Source of the DNA: Bacillota bacterium
GTDB taxonomy: Bacteria > Bacillota > UBA994 > PWPR01
Direction: 5' to 3'
DNA: 58,974 nt
Assembly: GCA_028280325.1 (NCBI GenBank)
Contig: JANQLZ010000064.1
Span: 1-58,974, forward strand
The translations under genes and the position numbers were made by a program. The notes beneath the pieces were generated by a model. The model had not been told where the DNA came from. It did not search any database and saw only the letters and a program-made list of their open reading frames with translations. The stretch's first letter is position 1, and every line of letters begins with the position of its first letter. This document shows positions 53,095 through 58,974 of this stretch, one piece after another.

Positions 53095-53700
53095 CTATCT
53101 TTTGCTACTTACCTTCCATTCCTGCCACACATTGCCGACCAGATCGGCACCTGGTTTAAGGGTTTTATCCCCTGGCTGCCACTCGGAAGGAGTAGCTTCA
53201 TTTCCATTTGATTTTCTGACATGCTGAAATGCCTTAATTAAACGTATAGTTTCTCCAATGTTCCTGCCAACTGGAGGAGTTAATACTTCGTAGCCCTGAA
53301 TGATTCCATCAGGATCTATAATAAATCTTCCTCGATTACTAACATTGTTTTCTTCATCGTAAACTCCGTACATAGCTCCGATTTTTCCGCCTTGATCGGC
53401 CAGCATCGGATACCTGATTCCACCGTCTACCATTTTGGTCAGTTCTTTATCGTTCCATACTTTATGAACAAAAATACTGTCAACACTTATTGAGAGAACT
53501 TCGACACCGATTTTTTGCAAGTCATCATATTTGTCAGCAACTGCTGTTACTTCTGTTGCTCAAACAAAAGTAAAGTCACCTGGGTAAAAACAGAGTAATA
53601 CCCATTTTCCTTTATACTCATCTAAACTGACATTGGTAAATTTACCATTGTGATACGCCGGAGCGCTAAAAACTGGTGCTTCTTTTCCTACTTGTACCAT
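53095..53700 (-). CDS. Selenocysteine-containing peroxiredoxin (AhpC/Prx type)
   Basis: From the ATG at 53700 (AGAAAGGAT upstream) the frame encodes 'PGDFTFV', an in-frame UGA at 53562-53560, then 'ATEVTAVADKYDDL', and continues to a stop at 53095: 201 residues with Sec at position 47. The UGA occupies exactly the peroxidatic cysteine position of the conserved FTFVCPTE motif. The C-terminal resolving-cysteine region reads 'NEATPSEWQPGDKT' with no cysteine; the only Cys is residue 41. It would reduce peroxides through a selenol, recycled by an external thiol. An annotation tool that treats UGA as a stop would report only 53095-53520. A nonsense mutation is the alternative but is unlikely at this exact site. 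Confidence 0.88.
53536..53560 (-). promoter_or_regulatory. Candidate SECIS stem-loop
   Basis: Starting at the last base of the UGA codon, AGCAAC pairs with GTTGCT across a 13-base loop containing an apical GU. Bacterial SECIS elements sit immediately after UGA and present a GU in the loop to SelB. Placement fits; the fold was judged by eye only. Confidence 0.5.
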
Positions 53701-53960
53701 ATAAAACATCCTTTCTAATATTTTTTCACTTGTTTACTCGCTGTTTCAGTCCGGTCGACAACCGACCATGATTTCTACAGGCATCGGTGAGTTTTAATTA
53801 CAGCAACAATATAAATGAAATATTCTAATACTCAGCCTCGCTGTGAAAAAGAATATAAATTATATTTTCGCTATACTATTAATATTCCCTTTTTTAAACT
53901 GAAGAAACATTAATCCGCTCATATCAAGTAGGAAAGTCTGAATAAAGAACAACCTAAAGT

Positions 53961-53982
53961 AAAAGAGAGCTATACGCTCTCC
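53961..53982 (-). terminator. Terminator after the DUF5320 gene
   Basis: On the minus strand GAGAGC-GTATA-GCTCTC is followed by TTTTA, 10 bases past the stop of the DUF5320 gene. Confidence 0.75.
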
Positions 53983-53991
53983 TGTACCTGA

Positions 53992-54243
53992 TTATTCAGT
54001 TTGATCTTTCTGCAGTTTTTTCAACTCATTCAAATGGGTTTCAACAGCATTAATTCTGCTTTCCAAATTTTTATCATCGTATTTAAAAGAATTGTTAAAT
54101 CCTCTTCCTAAGCCAAATCCCCGGCCTCTGAATCTGCCACAGCCCCGGCCATAGTTATAGCCGTAAGTACCTTCACAGTTACCTCTGCCTCTGCCAGTTC
54201 CGACACCCTGACCATTAGGTCCGGTACCATCCAATCTAGGCAT
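53992..54243 (-). CDS. DUF5320 Gly/Arg-rich protein
   Basis: 83 residues: MPRLDGTGPNGQGVGTGRG start, a glycine/arginine-rich first half with two cysteines ('GNCEG', 'GRGCGR') and a C-terminal coiled coil ('LESRINAVETHLNELKKLQKD'). This matches DUF5320, a small family commonly found beside Mrp-type ATPases and dinitrogenase-cofactor-like proteins, which is exactly the context here. Function is unknown; metal-cluster handling is suggested. AGGAGGTGAATTT precedes the ATG, and it has its own consensus promoter. Confidence 0.88.
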   Translation of the reverse strand: MPRLDGTGPNGQGVGTGRGRGNCEGTYGYNYGRGCGRFRGRGFGLGRGFNNSFKYDDKNLESRINAVETHLNELKKLQKDQTE

Positions 54244-54260
54244 AAATTCACCTCCTCATT

Positions 54261-54303
54261 ATGTGCTTATGCACATTATAAATCAATTATGTGCATATGT
54301 CAA
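54261..54303 (-). promoter_or_regulatory. Consensus promoter with GACATATG-type operator sites
   Basis: TTGACA (54298-54303) and TATAAT (54275-54280) are spaced exactly 17 bases on the minus strand. GACATATG overlaps the -35 (54294-54301). Just downstream of the -10 is a second related element, the inverted repeat ATGTGC-TTAT-GCACAT (plus strand, 54261-54276). It matches the layout at 56726-56768. Confidence 0.8.
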
Positions 54304-55163
54304 TAATATTTTTTAATTATGTTCAATAGATTTGCCCACATCTGTTCAATATTTTTAGTTGTCACACTATCACTATCATATTTAACTAACGGTAAATTAA
54401 GATTTAAGGCTTCCACAAAGGCTTGATCAAATTTTACCTCACCAATCACTGCTATCTGCTTTTGCCGGCATAACTCACGAATAACACTGGCCTGTTCAGC
54501 AGATAAATCTGCCTTGTTAATACATACTGCTGCTTCAATATTATTTTTACTTATCAGTTCTAAAACCCTTATTAAATCATGAACACCTGAAACAGTTGGT
54601 TCAGCTACTACCAGAGCTACATCGGCTCCGACCAGAGATGACACCACCGGACAGCCAATGCCAGGCGGCCCATCAATGATAATCAGATCCTGGCCGCCAG
54701 CGGCTATTCTGGCTTTCTTTTTAATTTCAGCAACCAGCTTACCGCTATTGCCTTCGGCAATTCCAAGTTTTCCATGCACCATTGTTCCGTAACAGCTATC
54801 TGAAACATAGTACTCCCCTGAAATATGATCATTTAACTCGATTGCCGCCGCCGGGCAGGTGTAATAACATACAGCACAGCCTTCACACTGCATACTGTTA
54901 ACCTGAAAGTCTTTAATGGCGTCAAACCTACAATTCTGCTCGCATTGTCCACATTGGATACAGTCATTATCTTTAATAACTGCTTTCAAGCCGCCTACAA
55001 AACTGTACTTTTCTTTTATTTGCGGGTTTAGTACCAGATGTAAATTGGCAGCATCGACATCACAATCGACAATGATCGACTGCCTTGCCAATACCGCAAA
55101 ACAGGCCGCAATGCTGGTCTTACCCGTACCGCCTTTACCGCTGAGGACTACTAACTCAGGCAT
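54300..55163 (-). CDS. Ferredoxin-MinD/Mrp family ATPase (2)
   Basis: 287 residues from the ATG at 55163, which overlaps the upstream gene by 8 bases. Deviant Walker A 'GKGGTGKTSIAA' and the 'IIDGPPGIGCPV' segment are of MinD/Mrp/NBP35 type. Two 4Fe-4S ferredoxin motifs are inserted at about 60-110 ('CIQCGQCEQNC', 'CEGCAVCYYTC'). ATP-driven assembly or transfer of Fe-S or metal clusters is the usual proposal. It is the second of two paralogous ATPases next to a NifX-like protein, reminiscent of orange-protein (ORP) clusters of anaerobes. Confidence 0.9.
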   Translation of the reverse strand: MPELVVLSGKGGTGKTSIAACFAVLARQSIIVDCDVDAANLHLVLNPQIKEKYSFVGGLKAVIKDNDCIQCGQCEQNCRFDAIKDFQVNSMQCEGCAVCYYTCPAAAIELNDHISGEYYVSDSCYGTMVHGKLGIAEGNSGKLVAEIKKKARIAAGGQDLIIIDGPPGIGCPVVSSLVGADVALVVAEPTVSGVHDLIRVLELISKNNIEAAVCINKADLSAEQASVIRELCRQKQIAVIGEVKFDQAFVEALNLNLPLVKYDSDSVTTKNIEQMWANLLNIIKKYY

Positions 55164-56001
55164 TGTCACTCATCCTCTCAATATCGCCTAAAACATCTCT
55201 GAAACTCTGCTGATAGCCAGGCAGTTCTCTGCTAATGAGTCCTCCCTCAGCGTAGACCTTAGCAATTTTAAGATCATATGGTATTTGCAGCAAAATAGGC
55301 AGGTTATGTTGCAAGCAATACTGCTCTGTTCTGCTGAGATTGCTGTCTGATTTATTTATGATTACCCCAATCGGCACCCCAAGCTTTTGGGTCATTTCAA
55401 CGGCTAGTTTTAAATCATGCAGACCGTATGGTGTAGGCTCTGTAACCAGCAGGCAAAAATCTGCACCAGAAACCGCAGCTACAGCTGAACAGGAGGTCCC
55501 TGGAGGCGCATCCACCAACACTGTTTTCTTGACATTGGCTTTTTGTAATACCTCTTTGATCAACTCTGGGGCTTGAACAGATTTAATGTTAAGTATACCT
55601 GCAACCAAATCAATACCCTGAGAGCTACCCATTATTATCCGCCCAATTGCTTTTTCGCCCTGTTCTATTGCCTGAAAAGGACAATAGATTATACAGCCGC
55701 CACAACTATGGCAAAGATCAGAAAACAACATGACCTTACCTTTGATTACAGACAGGGCATTATACATACACCTTGAAGCGCACAAGCCACAGCCACTGCA
55801 TTTCACGTTGATAATTTCAGGAACTAAGGCAGTAACATGCTCAGTTAAAGGATTTTCAAAGGGCAGAAACAGATGGTCATTGGGTTCCTCCACATCGCAG
55901 TCAAGTAACTGGATACCCTTTGACACTAAACTGAAGGCCATGTTAGTGGCTACCAGGGTTTTGCCTGTACCACCCTTTCCGCTGGCTATAACAATTCGCA
56001 C
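55156..56001 (-). CDS. Ferredoxin-MinD/Mrp family ATPase (1)
   Basis: 281 residues from a GTG at 56001 with AGGTGG upstream; this gives the family-typical MRIVIASGKGG start. A TTG at 56022 is the longer alternative. Walker A 'GKGGTGKTLVATN' and 'VDAPPGTSCSA' are clear, with ferredoxin motifs 'CSGCGLCASRC' and 'CHSCGGCIIYC'. It overlaps the downstream paralogue and follows the NifX-like gene by 8 bases, so these three form one operon. The two ATPases probably act as a heterodimer in metal-cluster handling. Confidence 0.9.
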   Translation of the reverse strand: MRIVIASGKGGTGKTLVATNMAFSLVSKGIQLLDCDVEEPNDHLFLPFENPLTEHVTALVPEIINVKCSGCGLCASRCMYNALSVIKGKVMLFSDLCHSCGGCIIYCPFQAIEQGEKAIGRIIMGSSQGIDLVAGILNIKSVQAPELIKEVLQKANVKKTVLVDAPPGTSCSAVAAVSGADFCLLVTEPTPYGLHDLKLAVEMTQKLGVPIGVIINKSDSNLSRTEQYCLQHNLPILLQIPYDLKIAKVYAEGGLISRELPGYQQSFRDVLGDIERMSDNA

Positions 56002-56009
56002 TGGTCCAC

Positions 56010-56705
56010 CTACTTCTGACAATGGTGCTCTGTTTCACCCACGCAGGAGTTTTCTCCACTGACCAAATTATTATTGAGATAGCCTGCAATGATCTTCTCA
56101 ATCTGCCCCTGGCACCCCAGAGTCACTTCAATATTATGATCTTTAAACAGTTTTTGAGCTTTACTGCCCATACCGGAAGCAATAATACCCGTTATGCCCA
56201 AACCAGCCAGATATTTTGGTAAATACCCTGGTTCATGCCCGGGATTTTCAACCTCTTTAATTTCCACTGCCTTGTCGGCCTCAACTGTAAAAACAGTGTA
56301 TTTCTGGCACCTGCCAAAGTGTGCGGCAACAACACTGCCATCGGTTGGGATAGCTATTTGCACTGAATGGTCGTTTTCAGCTCGCAGTTTTTTCAGCCGG
56401 CCTTCATTAAAGGCTAAAATATTTTCTGCAACTGTACCGGCGACTCCCTGATAGGCTCGAATATCAGCTGCATCTAATACCTGGAAAGCCTTTGGCCCCA
56501 CATGTAACGCTATTACTACATCAATATTTTGCTTGCTAACCAGTTGTGATGTTTTAACTCCTGCTCCGCTGGCAGCACTGACCGCCTGATTTTGAATAAC
56601 CTGGATATTCCCCTCATCATAAACGAGCAGGTTTTCAGACCTGCCAAAACGTTCATTAATTAAATCAGTAACCTTTTCTCCTTTAACAGGAATTGCAATT
56701 CTCAT
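56010..56705 (-). CDS. Two-domain dinitrogenase iron-molybdenum cofactor (NifX/ORP-like) protein
   Basis: 231 residues containing two tandem NifB/X-type cofactor-binding domains: 'NERFGRSENLLVY' in the first (about 1-100) and 'AAHFGRCQKYTVFTVE' in the second (about 112-215). A tail with His/Cys ('ENSCVGETEHHCQK') follows. Single-domain relatives bind Mo/Fe-S clusters, including orange protein. It heads the ATPase operon, ATG preceded by GGAGG. A Mo-Cu or Fe-S carrier role is inferred from family and neighbours. Confidence 0.88.
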   Translation of the reverse strand: MRIAIPVKGEKVTDLINERFGRSENLLVYDEGNIQVIQNQAVSAASGAGVKTSQLVSKQNIDVVIALHVGPKAFQVLDAADIRAYQGVAGTVAENILAFNEGRLKKLRAENDHSVQIAIPTDGSVVAAHFGRCQKYTVFTVEADKAVEIKEVENPGHEPGYLPKYLAGLGITGIIASGMGSKAQKLFKDHNIEVTLGCQGQIEKIIAGYLNNNLVSGENSCVGETEHHCQK

Positions 56706-56725
56706 TATTTCGCCTCCATTAAAAT

Positions 56726-56768
56726 CATATGTCCAATAGTATTATAGTACTTTATTGACCATATGTCC
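56726..56768 (-). promoter_or_regulatory. Promoter flanked by two GACATATG sites
   Basis: On the minus strand GGACATATG occurs at 56760-56768 and 56726-56734, 34 bases apart. The first overlaps a -35 TGGACA that, with 17-base spacing, leads to TATAAT; the second is just downstream of the -10. The same word occurs at the DUF5320 promoter, suggesting one regulator for both. Confidence 0.75.
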
Positions 56769-56839
56769 ATTAAAAAACACTCCTTAAGCTCATATGCTTT
56801 TCAGAGTGTTTTAATTTTTATTTTATTGGATTTAAAATG

Positions 56840-57238
56840 TTACAATTCGGCAGCAAACTTGGGGCAGTCTTTATCTTTATCTACCTTATCACAGACGAAT
56901 GCTTTGTTGTTCCTAAAGTTACAGTGAGGACACTGCAACAGTTCTTCAGCAATTTGATAATTACCACCATTAATCCGAATAGCTCCACCGTTAAGTAAAG
57001 CTAAAGCAATTTTGTGTCGAGCCATACCTAATACCCGTTGAAATGTTGTTCGCGACACAGTCATTTTTGCGGCGCAGTCTTCATTGTCCAGACCTTCAAT
57101 ATCTTTAATCCTAATAGCTTCAAGTTCTTCAAATGTGAGGATATACTCTTTTAGTTTGGATTTGGGTACTCCAGCCGGTTTAAAATAGATATACTCTGGA
57201 ATATTCTCGATTGTTCTTTTCTTTGGCGGTCGTGCCAT
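56840..57238 (-). CDS. DUF134 family DNA-binding protein
   Basis: 132 residues from the ATG at 57238, which has GGAGTGAAATT upstream; the GTG at 57247 overlies it. The core is a sigma-70 region-4-like helix-turn-helix ('[41 protein letters not shown]'), the mark of DUF134. A C-terminal cysteine set ('CPHC', '[11 protein letters not shown]') could bind metal. DUF134 genes usually lie beside NifX-like and Mrp genes, and this one is just upstream of that operon. It is the best candidate for the regulator binding the GACATATG promoters. Confidence 0.9.
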   Translation of the reverse strand: MARPPKKRTIENIPEYIYFKPAGVPKSKLKEYILTFEELEAIRIKDIEGLDNEDCAAKMTVSRTTFQRVLGMARHKIALALLNGGAIRINGGNYQIAEELLQCPHCNFRNNKAFVCDKVDKDKDCPKFAAEL

Positions 57239-57621
57239 TAATTTCACTCCTAGAATTCAATTTGTATTAATATCTTAACACAAATCGCACTTTTTGTAGA
57301 AAATAATTTTACCTATGGCCTTTTTCGGCTCTACTGAAAATGTTTTTGATTCGCTAAGAACCAGTAGTATTAAAAAAAGTTTCTCCTAGAATTAGAAATC
57401 AGTAAATTATGTGTTAAAGTTGCGTAATTACTGCTAATTTATTGTTAACAGGCGCTGGAAATATATCAATAAAAAAGTAGAAATATGATAGTTGATTTAT
57501 TGCATATTTAAATTTAAACAAAAATAAACTAAAATTCGACTACTTTTAGTTCGAAAAAATGTTAAAATGTATGTATTAAAATTAAGCTATAAAAAGAGAA
57601 GGTAAATGGGAGGCTCTTTTG
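57239..57621. other. Intergenic control region of the diguanylate cyclase gene
   Basis: No gene is visible. An inverted pair TTCGA/TCGAA lies at about 57535-57556, and TAAAAT about 25 bases downstream is a possible -10. The rest is AT-rich and shows nothing I can interpret. Confidence 0.5.
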
Positions 57622-58602
57622 GTGGACAAACAAGTTAATACCACTATTTTACTTGTCAATGATAATCCTTTTGTTACTGAAGAAATTACAGCTGCTATTG
57701 CAGACAGTAATTATCACCTTGACCATGCCCAGAATGAAAAACAGGCTTTTGAGCTTATGTCTAATAATCAGCCAGATTTAATTGTGTCTAATGCCAAATT
57801 ATCAGATGCAACAGGCCATGAGTTGTGCGAAAATATTAAGAGAAATGCTGGCTATATCGATGTTCCTTTTATAATTTATGATCTTAATTCCACAGTAGAA
57901 GATATTGTTAGAGGCTTTAAGTCTGGATGCATTGACTATATCTCTAACCCAATAACATCGGAAGAATTACGAGGAAGGGTTAATGCACATTTAAAAATTA
58001 AACGTAAAATTGACAAGCTAAAGCAATCTATCAGCTCACTTCAACAAGTTAATTCTGAAATAAGAGTTAAAAATATTAAACTTGAGCAGATCATGAACAA
58101 ATTTAGGGTTGCCTCTACTACTGATTATTTGACAGGTATTTACAATAAAAGATACGCCCTGGAAACTTTTAAAAAGCATATCGCTGACGATAAACATAAT
58201 TTAGGACCTTTTTCCGTAATTATTGCTGATATAGATTCATTTAAAAGTATCAATGATACATATGGCCATGTATGTGGCGACTATATTCTAAAATCTGTAG
58301 TCAATACCCTGCGGTCTTCTCTGCGAGAAGGAGACCTGTTTTGCAGATGGGGCGGCGAGGAATTTTTATTTTTATTACCGTATGCCACCGTTCAAAACGC
58401 TCAGGTCTTTGCCGAAAGAATGCGCCAACTGATTAAGCAAACCTCTTTTTGTTGTGATTACTCCGAGATTTCGGTAACCATAACTTTAGGTATTGCCGAG
58501 TACAGCCATGAACTGGGTATTGAAGGTACCATTAAAAAAGCCGATGAAGCCCTGTATGAGGGTAAACGGAACGGCAAAAACCAGGTTAAGGTTGCCAAAT
58601 AA
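57622..58602 (+). CDS. Diguanylate cyclase with degenerate receiver domain
   Basis: 326 residues. The GTG at 57622 (or TTG at 57619) follows GGGAGG. Residues 5-125 form a receiver fold but lack its chemistry: the phospho-acceptor position reads 'IVSNAKLSD' (Asn for Asp) and the conserved lysine is replaced in 'YISNPIT'. A coiled-coil linker (130-165) leads to a complete GGDEF domain with 'DYLTGIYNKRY', 'ADIDSFKSINDTYGH' and the active GGEEF motif. It should make c-di-GMP from GTP; control by classical phosphorylation is unlikely. It is a single gene. Confidence 0.93.
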   Translation: MDKQVNTTILLVNDNPFVTEEITAAIADSNYHLDHAQNEKQAFELMSNNQPDLIVSNAKLSDATGHELCENIKRNAGYIDVPFIIYDLNSTVEDIVRGFKSGCIDYISNPITSEELRGRVNAHLKIKRKIDKLKQSISSLQQVNSEIRVKNIKLEQIMNKFRVASTTDYLTGIYNKRYALETFKKHIADDKHNLGPFSVIIADIDSFKSINDTYGHVCGDYILKSVVNTLRSSLREGDLFCRWGGEEFLFLLPYATVQNAQVFAERMRQLIKQTSFCCDYSEISVTITLGIAEYSHELGIEGTIKKADEALYEGKRNGKNQVKVAK

Positions 58603-58675
58603 AGGGGCTGAGCAGAGTTTACATCATAATATTGAAACTCAGCTCCTAACTTAACCGTATTAGGGGACACAGTAA

Positions 58676-58703
58676 AAACTAAACTCGATAAAAAGTTTAG
58701 TTT
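58676..58703. terminator. Hairpin terminator between convergent genes
   Basis: AAACTAAACT (58676-58685) and AGTTTAGTTT (58694-58703) are perfectly complementary around an 8-base loop. On the minus strand the stem ends in TTTTTA, so it terminates the DUF975 gene and possibly the cyclase gene. Confidence 0.7.
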
Positions 58704-58719
58704 AACTTATTCTTTGATT

Positions 58720-58974
58720 TTATAAATCAAAAACAAACATATTCCACTTTTCACCCATAGTCATTGAGTTACTTAACTCCAGGGCTCTATCAGTGCCTAT
58801 AAAGGGATTCTCAGCTAAAATATACGGTACAAATCTATAGGCATATAACTTTATTATTCCTGGAATAATCAATAGTAGAGACCACAAAAAAATATAAAGT
58901 GCTCTAAAGAACATAGCTGATATGACCTTGCCATACCTATTGTTCCTAAATCCAAAGCCTATTAAACCAATATC
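58720..58974 (-). CDS. DUF975 family membrane protein, truncated C-terminus (5' end outside window)
   Basis: The frame is open from the window edge to TAA at 58720 (84 codons visible). The sequence 'LIIPGIIKLYAYRFVPYILAENP' and 'ALELSNSMTMGEKWNMFVFDL' is characteristic of DUF975, a family of multi-pass membrane proteins of unknown function. Family members normally continue after the FxxDL segment with further membrane helices ('SFIGW...'), whereas this one stops there and a terminator follows at once. It may be a truncated copy. The missing N-terminus lies beyond the window. Confidence 0.7.
   Translation of the reverse strand, partial: DIGLIGFGFRNNRYGKVISAMFFRALYIFLWSLLLIIPGIIKLYAYRFVPYILAENPFIGTDRALELSNSMTMGEKWNMFVFDL

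Noticed and set aside
53095-53520. Short 141-codon peroxiredoxin as a complete gene
   Set aside because: It lacks the N-terminal thioredoxin-fold part, which is present in the same frame beyond the UGA with a good start and RBS at 53700.
53852-53866. AT-rich 7-1-7 palindrome (AATATAAATTATATT) upstream of the peroxiredoxin as a PerR box
   Set aside because: It does not match the PerR consensus half-site well and AT-rich palindromes are frequent here by chance.

Overview
The window reads as a chromosomal segment of a low-GC, anaerobic, probably spore-forming Clostridia-type Firmicute. The evidence is strong AGGAGG-type ribosome binding sites, frequent GTG/TTG starts, Firmicute-style riboswitches (an M-box and a TPP element), a CotA-like multicopper oxidase, a ThiW transporter, and an in-frame UGA at the peroxidatic position of a peroxiredoxin, which implies a selenocysteine-decoding host. 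No rRNA, tRNA, prophage, intact insertion sequence or CRISPR array was recognised. The species cannot be named from the sequence.

Layout. 1-3086: 5' part of a large secreted repeat protein with DUF11-like and SdrD_B-type domains. 3.5-5.6 kb: a DUF1576 membrane protein followed by two related small proteins, the first of them frameshifted. 5.6-6.1 kb: a repeat-rich gap. 6.2-7.6 kb: a magnesium unit (M-box riboswitch, a 31-residue ORF, a CorA transporter). 7.7-11.6 kb: a VOC protein, then a MocR regulator divergent from a class III aminotransferase and an EamA exporter, with a perfect 24-bp palindrome between them. 11.7-16.1 kb: an unusual carbamoyltransferase, a two-component system and a small anchored protein. 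16.3-20.1 kb: a Fur-boxed DUF454 gene with an ABC exporter pair. 20.2-28.4 kb: PadR with a split permease, a flavoprotein, a multicopper oxidase, a TetR-ABC efflux operon and two unrecognised small proteins. 28.6-41.8 kb: iron acquisition, consisting of an ECF/YbtPQ-like/MATE operon with a divergent AraC regulator and a FecBCD-type siderophore operon, each with its own Fur box. 42.1-45.2 kb: a DEAD-box helicase, a kinase-fold protein lacking catalytic residues, and ThiW under a TPP riboswitch. 45.2-51.7 kb: RecQ-SbcD-SbcC. 51.7-52.5 kb: an island of small hairpin repeats. 52.5-57.2 kb: two tiny Met/Cys-rich ferritin-like proteins, a selenocysteine peroxiredoxin, and a cluster of two ferredoxin-MinD ATPases, a NifX-like protein, DUF5320 and DUF134. 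57.6 kb to the end: a diguanylate cyclase with a degenerate receiver and a truncated DUF975 protein.

Main themes are metal and redox handling (three Fur-boxed iron units, Mg-sensing CorA, multicopper oxidase, Fe-S ATPases, selenoprotein) and repeat islands built from short stem-loops with constant spacers and changing, still self-complementary stems. The strongest candidates for something little described are the hairpin arrays, the shared GACATATG promoter architecture of the DUF134/ORP-like cluster, the 31-residue ORF between the M-box and corA, and the half-ferritin protein pair.
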